Source: Strobilurus pachycystidiatus (taxonomy: Eukaryota > Basidiomycota > Agaricomycetes > Agaricales > Physalacriaceae). Taken from it: a stretch of DNA of 64,000 nucleotides. The stretch lies in contig JAHLMK010000004.1 of assembly GCA_019915135.1 (NCBI GenBank), positions 744,001-808,000 of the forward strand, in the 5' to 3' direction. The notes beneath the pieces were generated by a model. The model worked only from the letters and a program-made list of their open reading frames with translations. It had not been told where the DNA came from and ran no database searches. Both the position numbers and the translations under genes were made by a program. Below are positions 8,059 through 20,149 of the stretch, piece by piece (the first letter of the stretch is position 1; each line of letters starts with the position of its first letter).

Positions 8059-10074
8059 CGAGACGTGGTGCAGAAGACCTCGCGCAAGCCCTGGGGACGG
8101 TCGTTCATATTTTCGACCTCTTTCGAGGCGATTTTACGCGACCAGATAGACGCTCAGCTGTGCGCGACACCGAGATCTCTCTGTACTCGTGAGCGGCCCC
8201 AAAGGCGGGGGTGTACAGTAGGTACATGAATGTGCAGGACATCGTATATGTTCCAGAGATCCTGGCCCGTTGTCCACTGATAATCGTTTGCGGCCCGGGG
8301 AGCTTGACTCGCTGAATGTCTATTCAACGAAAAGCTCACCAACAGCGACTCGCACGCCCTTCACCAAGAACGGTGCAGCCGAAATGCGTTACGGCCAAGC
8401 CAAGGGCAGCTCGGACGCATTGTCTTTCGGCTGTGACCGTATAGCACCCGGGTGCATCAGGGAGACAGGTTGAAAAGAAAGTGGCGCAGGGCATGAATCC
8501 TAGTCCTGTACACAAGACGTGAAGAGGGTCAAGCTCATCAGTCACTCCGACATGTGGACGAAGCGTACGTGCCGATTATGATGGGCGAGGGGAGATGTAT
8601 GTAGATGTGGCGTGGTAGTAACTATCCATCAACGACATCAGGTTGTTCCAAGGGACGTGGATAAACGGGAATGACGAGGTAAAAGCGCTCGGAGACGATC
8701 TTCCATGCCCGTCGGTGGATTAGGCGATGGTTGCTAGCGTTTCGCGCGGGAACGGCGTAAGCAACGAGACGCGTAAATCCTGAGATACCTAAAGTAAGCT
8801 TGAGTCTGGGGTGAAGTGAATTGAACGTACGTTGGCGGGGACAACGTAACACCAAGACCAGACAATTATGTTGAACTGTTCATCGTGATAAATTTTTATC
8901 AACTGCCGTCAAGACATACATACCCAGTTGGTAGCATTTGGACTCCAAAGTTTCGGTTCAAATCATGCTCTCACTGACAAGAGGTCCAGTTCCGCGTGTG
9001 TCAATCGAGCGCGTCTCCCTGGGGGATCCTAGGCCTTGCGTTTGAATGACGCCAAGTGACGCGTGGCCAAGCGCCAGATGGAATGTGAGGGGAAAAGCGC
9101 GGGCGTTATTGGCAAGATTGTCGGGACCATGTGCCAGTGCATGCGCAGTCAGCTACCGTCCACTTCACGACATACTGAAGGGTGACTTTCCGACGTGTAC
9201 ACTGTACACAACGATCAACTCGGTGCTGACGACCATGCTGCCGCCGGGTTGCCGTTTGGGGAGGTTGAGTATCCGAAGAGTGTCATACTCATCAATGTCG
9301 AATTTTAGACGACAGATAGTTGTCCGTCAAGTCTACACAGATTTGGATCTGTCGGATTGGTGTCCAGGATGACCAGAATCCAGAACAGATGCAATTCTCC
9401 CGAATGAGGAACTACCACAATCGAATTCCGCCGTGGCGTACCCATTTTCTCGATGCTCGGCCGATATGAAATTGAAGGCGGATCCACTGAGGTACAGCGC
9501 TTCCTGTATAGTTATTGGTCGAGTGCAGAAACCTCGCTGCATAGGCTCCAGTTTGATAACGTCGGAGATGGTAGGACTCTTGGCGACTGGATATAAACCA
9601 GACATCATTGTTCCTTGGGGAAATCCTCGGACATCTATGGGAGGAATCACAGATGAACGCTGGGCATCAAGTCAACATAACAAGGAGCAGTCGCATCTAC
9701 CTTCGGACCTACTCCGGGTGGCGGGCAACAGACTGTCCGTTGGTTTGACTCGATCCGAAACTGGTGCGACTGGCTGAATGCTGACGGTGGAATGACGCTG
9801 CGCGGTTACCATCGCGCGCTGACATGGAGACGGGTTGTAGTGTATTTGGCGGGCGACAGCGTCTGTGGCAGGCGACACAGATTCAGAGCATGGTTGCTAC
9901 AACAGAGATACATTGCTGGCAGCAGTGGACACGACGCCCCACATCGTCACGGGACGGGACCCAGCGGAAGGACAAAGAAAGCCAATCTTGAATTTCAACC
10001 CGATCCATCAACGAGCCACCTGAAACCGAACCATCTTTTCTGCACACAACCATATTGTCTCCGCAACCTTTCGT
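8059..10074. other. intergenic, probably decayed sequence
   Basis: About 2 kb with no coherent gene. Short frames on both strands (for example near 8340-8540 minus and 9430-9860 plus) lack splice logic and resemble nothing I recognise. They may be relics. A tRNA-like fragment lies near 8922-8973. The promoter of the RA-PH gene should lie in the last few hundred bases. Confidence 0.4.
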
Positions 10075-13000
10075 ATGGCCGTCATCAGGGCACCCTTGCA
10101 TACCTTTTTCTCAGAAAGCGGCGAGCCCGATTTCCCACCCTCGATTCCGTACGCCTCAAAGAGATTGCCTCAACACTCGGCGCTCTTATCCATCAAATCG
10201 CCCATATCCAGCGACAGCGAGGACGACGAGAGCTCCGACGACGCCCTCGAGCTCGCGGCCGCGTACGACGTGCAGCACCGTTGTACCCAGGGCGGGCCGT
10301 TTCTATTTGACCTGCCGGTGAGATTGCCATTGCTTTCTTCGCATCCTTACGTACCGTGCCTTTTCGCGCGGTTGCTGTTTTCTTGACAAGCAACTGACGA
10401 ACAGTCCATTCAGACGCGCCGTTCATTACTATCCACGCCCAGCCGCGGCCCCAGCAACAAGGTTGCCCCCGACAGTCTTTCCCATCCTTCTCCATATCCC
10501 GGTCGCAATATGGTCAAAAAACGCAGTTCCCTACAGTCTATATTTGCACCTTCTTTTCTACATTCGCCATCGCCATCAACTTGCTCTAGCTCCAGCAGGA
10601 TGCGGTCCAGCTCCTCTGGCTCCGAGTTCCCATACGCGTGCAGTGTGCTCGACATTTCACACTTTGCTACCCTTCCTCGCCATACCAGCTACTCCCCACC
10701 GCCGGACCTGATAGACGATGACCCATTTGCCAATCTGTCCGCTCTCCAGCCGGCGGCAAGCGCGAGCACGAGCTCCGTACCCATTTCCCCTCCATCTCCA
10801 CCAAGAGCGTCTTTCCCTCGCTCACCTCTATCTCCAAACGAACCCGATCACTCTGCTTTGCCCGCCACCCCCACCAAGACGCCGCTCACACGAACCACAT
10901 CATCTGGTCGTGTGTATGCCCTTCCAGCTTCCCAGAAACCAGCTTTCAAACCACGTCCCTCCCTTCCTTCCTTACATACCCTCGCGAAAATGAATCTGGT
11001 CCTTCCCAAAAAGGTCAGTCGCACGTAAATCAAAAGTCTGATACATGCTGACTCTGCTTTTAGGCTCGGAGAGGCAAAGTAGGAGCTGGGCTTCCATTCG
11101 AACCTTGGAACGAGCAGCCCGATGAACCTGTTGCGTCGGGCTCGGGATCCTCAGTCCAAACACCCTCTGTGGACGGTCATGAATTGGAACCTGTCGTTGA
11201 TGACTACTTTAGCCAGTCGCCTACTAGCGTGTCGTCCATGCAATTGCATATTCCCCGGTTGACGGTGGACACGGACATGGACTTTCTTGATCTATCTGAC
11301 GACGGCGGCGGCGATCACCAGGAATCCTTCTATGCATCGCCTGAGGATGAAGACATCGAGCATGGCCTCGATTACTCTTCCGGTAGCAATCTAGAACTCC
11401 TAGACGATATACCTCCCTCACCCGCTCTTTCTTGTAACCGCTCCTCGGATTTAGGCCACAGCTATTCCACCTCGACTTCATCTACCTCCTCCATCGAGAG
11501 TCTGGACGACGAGATTTTCTCATCCTACCAAATGCGACATTCTTCCCTTTCGCCAGATAGCCGGCACGGGGAGGATATTGCATACCCCTCGGAAGAAATT
11601 CCAATGCCCCCATACCATGCTCGCGGGGACTCGTGGGGATGCACTGCGACGCCACCGTCTTCAATGTATATCCCTGTCGACCCTGACATTGTCGAAGCTG
11701 AACCGGGGACTTCCGTCGACACGATCACGCTCAAATCTTTTCATTCTCACCATTCTTCCATCATGTCTGACAATTACGACTGGCTCGCTCAAGGCGCAGT
11801 TGACGGCGACGACTGGAACCAGCGCGGTAGAGACTCGACTCGACGGTCTGATTTCACCGGCTGGGCGCCAAGTGGTGATGGGAACGGTGGCAACAAGAGG
11901 GGTGGATATGGCGGCTCTTTGAACGGTCGCTGGAATGGCGGCAGTGGGAACGGCAACGGGGACGATGACGATGGACGCGGCGATAAGCCGAGGCGGACAA
12001 ATCCCTCCTTCACTCCGGACGACAGCACTTCATCTGAAGAGTCTGATTCAAACGACGAATACGATCAGCCATCTGGCAGTATGCAGGAACAAACTCAGTC
12101 TACGGACGACGACGATGTACCTTTGGCTCAGCGAATCCCGACTGCTCTCAAGGCTCAGCGTACTATCCGACTCCAAGAGAAGGAGCGGCGGGAGCGACGG
12201 GAGCGAAGGAAGGCAGAGAAGGAACGTGTAGCCCGAAGCCGTCAGGAAACCCTCCGACCAGCAGGTGCCGCAGCACCGGTGCCTCGAGTAATTTCAAGCT
12301 CACAAGAGGCAGCGCTTCACGCATCGAAGTCTGTCAGACGACCCCGCACCCAAACTATTTCTGGCACGAATCCTCGAATGCCCTTCGCCATCGAGGATCT
12401 CTCACATCGGCTCCAGAACGTCAAGGTCGCTGCTGCCTTCGAAGCGCCAATACCACAACAGGGTCGCGAACGTATGCGCAGTGCGTCGCCCGAGCAATCG
12501 TTGTCCGCGTCCAAGCAGACCCTGCGCCCCATGCGGTCATTTCATAGACCAGAGCGCCGCCGTATGGACGACTATCAACAGGTGCCGGTGCCTGTTGATG
12601 ATGCCGAGGTGAAGATTCGAAGGAGCAACACGCGCGGGAAGAGCAGGACGCGTGAGGATTTCGGCAATCCGTCGCCGGGCACACCTTCGAGAGCTCGCGC
12701 TTTGACAGGTCCTGTTCCAGACGAGCCTGTGCCACCTCTTCCGAGACGAAGTGTCGACGATCGGGTCTCGGTAAAACAGGCCAAGCCAAGGACGTCGACT
12801 GAGCAGTCGATTGGTGCTCCACTCCCTCTGAACAAAGGCGTTGTTTCTCAGCAACGCATCTTCATTGGTGACCGACAGCGGTTCAACATTGTTGAGGTTG
12901 GATCATCAACGAACGCTGGAGAGGTATTGGACATGATTGCTGCCCAAGGCTCTCTCAAGGGCTGGCAAGGAGTTGGGGGCTGGATGCTCTTCGAGGTTGC

Positions 13001-13884
13001 CCAGGACTTCGGCATGGGTGCGTTCCTGCTCGATTAATTGTACTCATCCTGAGGCTTATACATGTCTTTAGAACGTCCTCTCCGAAACTTTGAGCTCTTA
13101 GCCGATGTCGAGGCTTCGTGGAACAAAGACAAGACTGTCAATCTCTTTGTCGCCAAGATTACCTCATTGGAGGGTGTGCTCCGACGCTCTGTATGTCTAT
13201 CAAGTTTCGTGAAAGGCTGCCTCGCTGACGTGAATAGGTCATTCCATCTAGCTCTCCGGTCTACTCGGGTTATGTCGAATGGGAGATCAAGCGAGGAAAA
13301 TGGGTCAAGCGCTGGATGTCATTGCGTGAGCACAGTATATTCTTATCCAAACGTGACAACGTAAGTGTCGTCTTGACGTCGTATCCCGTGTGTTCTTACT
13401 CGTCTGTAGGGAAGGGACGAGACTTTGATATGTTCTCTGTCCAACTTTGACGCCTACACCGTCACCCGTCTGCACAAGGCACCAAAGCCCTTCGTCTTCT
13501 CTATCAAATCTACCGACAACATATCTTTCTTCGAGAATACAGCGGACTATCTGCACATCTTTTCTTGTTCTCAAGCGGATGGGGAGGTATGGATGCAGAA
13601 GATCCTTCTCGCTCGGGTATGTGCTTCTTTGACGTTGCTGTCATCCTTGAATTGATGTTTTTCATTTGTAGTCCTACGTTCTACATCAAGAACGCAACAT
13701 TCTATTTAACCCCAAAGCGGCCGGTGGTAACAGTGCAGGAGGAAGCAAAGGCTTGACGCGAGCGCCGACTCGCAAAGCCCAGCCAAATCACCATACCTCG
13801 TCAAACCATGCCGCTCCCCAACACACTCTTGTTGACGTGCGCCCACAAGATCTTTTCGAGCCTGGCTCGCTGCTGCACAAATAA
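10075..13884 (+). CDS. RA-PH tandem-domain adaptor protein
   Basis: Seven exons: 10075-10317, 10405-11013, 11064-13017, 13072-13190, 13238-13360, 13410-13616 and 13672-13884. All have GT..AG introns and consistent phases, giving 1155 residues. Residues 1-870 are low-complexity, rich in Ser, Pro and acidic patches, with a charged coiled-coil-like RLQEKERRERRERRKAEKER stretch near 660. A Ras-association fold begins near 880 (QQRIFIGDRQRFNIVEVG) and runs to about 975, directly followed by a PH domain at about 980-1090 (VYSGYVEWEIKRGKWVKRW to GEVWMQKILLAR). Tandem RA-PH is the hallmark of MRL (RIAM/lamellipodin) and Grb7-type adaptors, which link small GTPases and membrane lipids to the actin cytoskeleton. 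A similar role here is inference, though alpha-actinin and cofilin genes lie nearby. The C-terminal 65 residues are disordered. Confidence 0.88.
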
Positions 13885-14176
13885 CACTTCGGCGCGGAAT
13901 GGTCCTCACACGGCATGGCGTTTTCCACCTGTATTTCAGACTCTCACTGTTGTACCCACATCCATTGTATGCTTTACTATTCTTTGCCTGCCTTCCTAGA
14001 GATCATACGTCGTTCGTCACACATACCATACCCTCTTTCTTATCATTCTTCGTCTTTGTTGTTGGGTTGTAGAACAATGTAATACACAAAAAAATTGAAA
14101 CAGATGTACAGTAACAGAAGTTGTCAAAGACTGAACAGATCGTACGACGAGGCACAAGGAGTCGGAGTAAAGGAAC

Positions 14177-16524
14177 TCAGTCGTCTGCCTTTTTCTGCTT
14201 CTTCTTTGGAGGCTCATCTGCATCTGCATCGGCTGCCTTCGCCTTTGGCTTCGGCTTCGGCCTCGCTTTCGGTGGAGCTGACGCCGAGTCCACGTCCATC
14301 GCGTCAGCGTCGGCCTTGGGGTTCGCCTTAGCTTTAGCCTTTGGTTTGGGTTTGTCCTCGTCCACATCCATCGCATCCTCCGGCTTCTTCTTTGCCTTCT
14401 TGGGCTTAGGCGACCCCTTCTTCTTCGGCTTGTCCTCGTCCTCGTCCTCTGCGTCGCTGTCGGCCGCTTTGGCCGCTTTCTTCTTCTTCTTCTTGGGACT
14501 GTCCTCCCCGTCCGCCGCTTTCTCCTTGCCCTTGGCCTTCTTCGTCTTCTTCTTCTTCTTGATGAAGTCGCGGTCCCCACTAGCGTCTGAGGCCGTCGCA
14601 GCGCCACCTTCCGAAGAGTCGCTCTCACTAGGAGATCCTGCGTCAGAAGAAGAGGCTCGGAAGGATTCTGGGGGCGAGGTTAGCGTGGTACCCGCGAAAG
14701 GGCTGACTACGAACCATCCGTTTCGCTATCATCATCATCGCCCCCGGTACGAACTTTGGCTTTGGGTGCATCACTATCCGAGTTGATGCTTCCCATAGAC
14801 GCATCGTCGTCATCATCATCGACCCCGGCGGCGGCTAGCAGCATATCTGCATCCGGCACCTGCTCGCTCTTGACCTTGATCTTCTTATCCTTCAGGTACG
14901 TCTCCACAGCATCCTTCTCCTCCTTGTTGATAGAAGAGAACGTGTATTCCGGACCGCTCTTTTGCACAATACGCAGGTCAAAGGTACGCGCAGCGTTGGC
15001 GCCCATACTCGCACCGACACGAGAGAAGTAAACCTGATGGATCTCGGAGAGCTCGATGAGAGTGGGCTGCTTGGAGACAAAGAAGATGTATTTCTCGAGC
15101 ATGAAAAGGTCGCCCTGGACAGCCTTGAGATTGGCTTTGATGCCAGGGTGTCCATCGCGACTAGCAAACTCCTGAGTTAGAGGATGTAGAAACGCAAATT
15201 TGGCAGTAGATTTACCTTGAGAAGGTCCCAGATCCTATGATTCTCTTTCCAGCCAGAGCACGGAAAACGCTCGATACGACCTCGAAAGTTGGAGCTTCGT
15301 AGTTCTTTTGCAGCTTCTCGTACTGGGAGATCTCTTCACTATCGTCGCTGTCAGTCATCTTGCTTAACATCGCAGTGTGGCACGTACTCGGTCAGGTTCA
15401 ATTCCGCTGTTATTTCCTCTTCTCTGGTAAACTGCGTCACCAAGTATTGATATCGCGTTTGCCCTTGCCTGACGGGAGTGCTGAGGCCCAGCTATGGATC
15501 ATGGCTTGAGCCCAAGAAGATCAAATCGAAGTGACTCTCACGATGAACAGGACGTGCATGTCATCCTTGGGTAACAAGAAGAGCCTTGAGATGCTTGAGT
15601 AGAGGATCTTGTAGTCATATGTCTTTCCCCGCAGACGCAAGAAGTCTGTGTACATGTCCACGTCGTATCGACCACGCGGGGTGAGAACGAGGACTTCTTC
15701 GAAACTGAGGATAGTGTCCCCCGCGACTTGTCCGATTTCAGCTTTCTCCTTGACCATGTCGTGGAAGACTTGGGCGGCGCTCTGCTCCTCTTCATCCTCA
15801 TCGTCGGATTTTTGAGAACCAGCGTCGGAGCCCTTGACCTTGGAACGGGTCCCCGGCACGAAAAATCGAATCTCAGTCATCTCATCACCGGCTAGCTTTC
15901 CTTTGGAGGCTGAAGACGCGTTGGAGAACTCGAGTGACACTTCTGTGCGCGCGGCGATGTTGGAGTTTGTCACGAACTGGAGCGGAAGCATGAAGGCCGT
16001 TTTATCCGATACAGTGAACGCCAGCTCTTGGCCTGTGGCGTCCCTCACTCAGCCTCGAGGGAAAAAAACGCGATGATTATGCACGCACCTTGAAAGTCCG
16101 TCATTCCCCAATTGTACCCTTTGACAGATATTTCCTTGGATTCCAACGTGATACTGAAGTGCTGCTGCAGTAGTTTTGTGACTTTTTCGTGATCCTGCGC
16201 GTCGGTGAGTGACTGGTTGGCTATGGACTGGGACGTTAGGCACCTCTCGCTGGAAGCCATCGAATGTTTCCTTTCGGTGGTTGATGAGCCCAACGCGAAG
16301 CTGGTAGCCTCGCGCTACACGCAGCCACTGTGCCCATTTGATCTCTTTAGAGCCCATGGCCACGACGGGTTCTGCGTCGATGGCTTTCCACGCCATTCCA
16401 CTGGCGGCGACGCGGAATTCTGTCCATTAAATTGAACATCGTGGAGAGCGAGAAAGACGACATGAGACATACTTCCAACCTCTTTGTTGATACCATGGTA
16501 GATCTTGTCGAACTGGGTCGTCAT
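14177..16524 (-). CDS. POB3: FACT complex subunit Pob3 (SSRP1 family)
   Basis: Eight exons, from the start: 16473-16524, 16244-16419, 16089-16194, 15542-16032, 15388-15491, 15216-15347, 14715-15160 and 14177-14667. They give 665 residues. The protein begins MTTQFDKIYHGINKEVGKFR, contains GMAWKAIDAEP and the SSRP1 middle domain with PRGRYDVDMYTDFLRLRGKTYDYK, then MLEKYIFFVSKQPTLIELSE, and ends in an acidic tract followed by a Lys/Asp-rich tail. There is no HMG box, as in other fungal Pob3 proteins, where Nhp6-type proteins supply that function. With Spt16 it forms the histone chaperone FACT, acting on nucleosomes in transcription and replication. Divergent from the alpha-actinin gene with 140 bases between start codons. 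The C-terminal lysine repeats are unusually regular. Confidence 0.95.
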
Positions 16525-16664
16525 GGTGGTGGTCGGTGGCTAAGAGAGGCGCGCTAAACCGCGTTTAGTCCGAAACTCGAATTGCCAAAACGGGCGACGG
16601 CATCTCTCCCTCTTTCTCTCTTGATTACTCTACCATCTTTGCCTAATTTTACGTCTACTTCATA
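16525..16664. promoter_or_regulatory. Shared promoter region of POB3 and alpha-actinin
   Basis: Only 140 bases separate the two divergent start codons. The alpha-actinin side carries a CT-rich tract (CTCCCTCTTTCTCTC) of the kind seen before fungal transcription starts. No TATA box is visible on either strand. Confidence 0.6.
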
Positions 16665-19332
16665 ATGGACACTCTGGAAAGCCGTTCGCGCGACATGCAG
16701 GAGAGAACGTTTTGTAAATGGTACGTCATTATGGCAGCCTCAGGCGCTGTGGTTGATGATTGATCTTCTGCCGTGCCCAAGGCTCAACACGAAGCTGGAA
16801 ATGAACGGATATCCGGCAATGACATCGCTCGTCAAGGATCTATCTGACGGTGTGCGACTCATACAGCTCATGGTACGTGTTCGTCTGATAGGGCAATGTC
16901 TTGAACAACCAACTTTGACGACCAGGAAATCATGGGTATGCCGCTGTGATCTCCATCTACTGGATCTGTTCTCAAATCAACTCTAAGGCGATGTCTCCCT
17001 TGGCCGGTACAACAAGACCCCACGAATGCGCGTCCAGAAGGCGGAAAACGTTAACAAAGCATTGGAATTCATAACGTCAAGAGGAGTCAAGCTCACGAAC
17101 ATTGGCCCAGAAGGTGCGCTCTCCTTGGTTGTTCATCTATCCGTGCCCATCCAGCAATCAGACATCATCGACGGAAACCTCAAACTCATTCTTGGCATGA
17201 TTTGGACCCTCATTTTGCGATTTACCATAGCAGATATCAGGTGCGTAATTCTCATCTCCTCCTCTAACGCGACATTTTGACACGCCATCTGTAGCGAGGA
17301 GGGTCTGTCTGCGAAGGAAGGTCTACTACTGTGGTGTCAGCGCAAGACAGAGCCATACAAAGATGTCGACGTACAAGACTTCTCTCTCAGTTGGTCAGAC
17401 GGCTTGGCATTGTTCGTCTTGTTCCCTAGCTTATGCTTCCTCAATAACGCCTCAAAGATGTGCCCTTATTCACTGCCATCGTCCCGACTTACTCGACTAC
17501 GACAAACTCAACAAGGTTTGCCCCTACTTTTTTTTCTCATATAAATGCATGTTGACCAACATGCTGTACGTAGTCGGATAGACATGGCAACACAAGGCTC
17601 GCCTTCCAGACTGCAGCCGAGCATCTCAACATTCCGGTGAGCACTTCTTCTCCAAGGCAGACAAACGAAGCTAGAACTCCCTAAATAGCAACTTCTTGAA
17701 GTCGAAGACTTATGCGACTCGAAAAAGCCGGATGAACGCAGTGTTATGACCTACATTGCCAGTTACTTCCACGCTTTCTCTACCATGGGTTCGTGGCCAC
17801 CCTTACCTATCAATTCGCCGTTGTTATCGCGTCTCTACCCACAGATCAAGCCGAGACCGTCTCGCGACGTGTTGAAAAATTCGCAGAGCTGATGCAATCT
17901 GTCTGGGTGTCTCGTAACGATTATGAACGGCGCGTGCGACTGGTAATGACTTATCTTTGTATCGTTTCCTACCTCACACTTTCTTCCAAAAACAGCTGCT
18001 CAAAACTCTGTCTGCCATTCAAGACAAGTGGTCAGCAAGTATATTCGCGGGCACCTACGCCGACGCTAAGCACCAGTCAGCCGACTTCACCACCTATAAA
18101 ATAACAGACAAACGGACATGGGTGACAGAAAAGCAGGACATTGCTACGCTGTTTGGGAATGTACAGACGAAACTGAAGACGTATGGGCTGAGGGAATATG
18201 TCCCTCCTGAGGGACTTTCACTCAATGATCTTGATGAGGCGTGGTCGGAGCTGCTACAGTCAGAAGCGGAGCGCTCACGGTCCATCAATGCGCAGATACG
18301 ACAGTGAGCTTGACCTTGTATGGATGAGCGTGGTGTTGATAAAGCTTCAGGATCAAGGAGATGCTGCGAAAGCAATTCGCAGATTTGGCGAACGAGTTTG
18401 AGCATCGCTTGCATGTCATCTCGTCTGAGTTGGCTGCTGTCGATGGGCCTTTGGAGGTAATGATCTCGTCGAGCTCCTCCTGCCTTATGCGAACTTCTCT
18501 CTGTTCCAGGTGCAGCAGCAGGAAGTGCGCGACATCCAAACTCGGATACCTGGCCTCCAGGACATGTTGTCAGCCGACGTTGCCGACGCCGAAGCTGAAT
18601 GCAACAATGCCAACGTAGAGGAGAACGATTACACAGTGTTCACCACCCAGGACCTACGCTTTGAGCTTGAGCTCGTCGTCCAGAGCATTGCCAAGAAACT
18701 CGCGTTCATCGAGAATCAGGTCGGACAAGCGTCCGGTGTTCGACTTCTCCGTGTACTGACAGCGCCATGCGCTTTCCTCTGCAGGTCGTGTCGCGCAATA
18801 TGACCAACGTGACACCGGCGCAGCTCGAGCAGTTTGAGAGTACATTCAGGTATTTCGACAAAGATGAAACAAACACACTTGTACAGTCGGAGTTAACTGC
18901 GGCACTGGCGAGCCTTGGGATAGTGTATTCCGTGAGTCATCTCGTTTTTCCTGGCAAGGCTTGCTCTCACCGAATCTTTGATTAGGACGAGGACATGAAC
19001 TATATCTACGACCAGCTGGTGCAAGACTACGAAGCTGTAACCTACGAAGCCTTCATCAATCTTCTGGTTGACATCATGGAAGACCAGACGTCTCCGGAGC
19101 AACTGCGTGAGGCATTCAGAGGGCTTGCGTCGGACAAGGTCATTCGCATCTCGCCACCATTCTTCAAAAGCTGACTGCCCCGCAGCCGTTCGTCACCGAG
19201 CTGGATCTGCGCATTGCCAAGCTTCCCGCACAGTCTATTGATTACCTCCGCGAAGTCATGCCCAGTGCGCAGAATGAAGTGGGAGAGTCGGAATACGATT
19301 ACGAGCGGTGGTTGGATGATGTATTTGCGTAG
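16665..19332 (+). CDS. ain1: Alpha-actinin (actin cross-linker)
   Basis: Sixteen exons from 16665 to 19332 give 622 residues, the length of fission yeast Ain1. Exon 3 has only 10 bases (16926-16935). Two calponin-homology domains span about 13-115 ([40 protein letters not shown]) and 130-232 ([37 protein letters not shown]). Spectrin-like helices follow to about 480. The C-terminal EF-hand region includes a loop [12 protein letters not shown] with acidic or oxygen ligands at positions 1, 3, 5 and 12, so at least one hand could bind calcium. The dimer bundles actin filaments, notably in the cytokinetic ring and at endocytic patches. Every junction keeps phase, so the gene appears intact. Cofilin follows 130 bases downstream on the same strand. 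Confidence 0.95.
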
Positions 19333-19462
19333 ATTGGTATACCTCCCACAACGGACATATATTATGATACATTTCGACGGTGCGCAGCCTTCAGTGCACA
19401 TATATAATACCCCGTTTGTTCTCTGATTGTCTCCATCGCTCTCAAAAGATACTACGCAGAAC

Positions 19463-20040
19463 ATGGTGAGCGACTCTGGGCTTGACAGCGTGCAGGGTGT
19501 CTGACATGCTGCTATCAACAGTCTTCTGGCATTGTCATCAACCCAGTCTGTCAGCAGGTTTTCCAGGCTCTGAAGCTAGGGAAGAAGATCAAATATGTTA
19601 TCTATCGGGTCAGCGACGATAGAAAGGAAATAATCGTCGAGAAGGAATCCAACGCCAAGGACTACGCCGACTTCCTTGAAAACCTTCCTGAAGACGGCTG
19701 TCGCTGGGCGGTGTATGACTTGGAGTTCGCAAAGGAAGATGGAAGCAAGCGTAACAAGTTGTGCTTCATCGCCTGGTGAGTCGTAATGTCATTTCCATAC
19801 TCTCGCAGCAAATTGTGACTCTCGTAGGTCCCCAAGTGATGCGAAGATCAAAGATAAGATGGTTTTCGCAGCCTCTCAAATCGCGTTGAAAGCGACTCTA
19901 GAGGGCATTGCGGTTGAGGTTCAAGGCGACGATTTCAGTGAAGTGGCGTTTGAGGCCGGTAAGCGGTGTACCCTCCTGGCCATTGTTCGAATCCTCCTGA
20001 TTGATATTTAGTTCTCGAGAAGGCCAATCGCGTTCGCTGA
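19463..20040 (+). CDS. cof1: Cofilin (ADF/cofilin actin-severing factor)
   Basis: Four exons, 19463-19465, 19522-19775, 19828-19958 and 20012-20040, give 138 residues. The first exon is the start codon alone, followed by a GTGAGC donor; a one-codon first exon is a known feature of fungal cofilin genes. The protein begins [19 protein letters not shown] and has a single ADF-H domain with [29 protein letters not shown] and the long actin-binding helix after [20 protein letters not shown]. Cofilin severs and depolymerises ADP-actin filaments. Ser2/Ser3 sit where animal cofilins are controlled by phosphorylation. Convergent with the RPB10 gene, with about 110 bases between the stop codons. Confidence 0.96.
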
Positions 20041-20149
20041 ACGATGGTAGTGTCTGAGTCGTCTTGCGGGGACTGTAGTGGGGGCGAATGTAGTGGAGGG
20101 TCGATAGTATTGCCTAATAATACAACATGCGAGAAGAGGAATGAGCGCC

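Noticed and set aside
9430..9860. Plus-strand frame fragments that look weakly protein-like (for example near TPGGGQQTVRWFDSI)
   Set aside because: Stops and frame changes are frequent and I could not match the pieces to any family, so no gene or pseudogene is claimed.
14017..14786. Long open frames on both strands (an arginine-rich one and a Phe/Ala-rich one) over the end of POB3
   Set aside because: They are off-frame readings of the regular AAG/GCG codons of the Lys-rich Pob3 tail; the true frame joins the Pob3 protein exactly.
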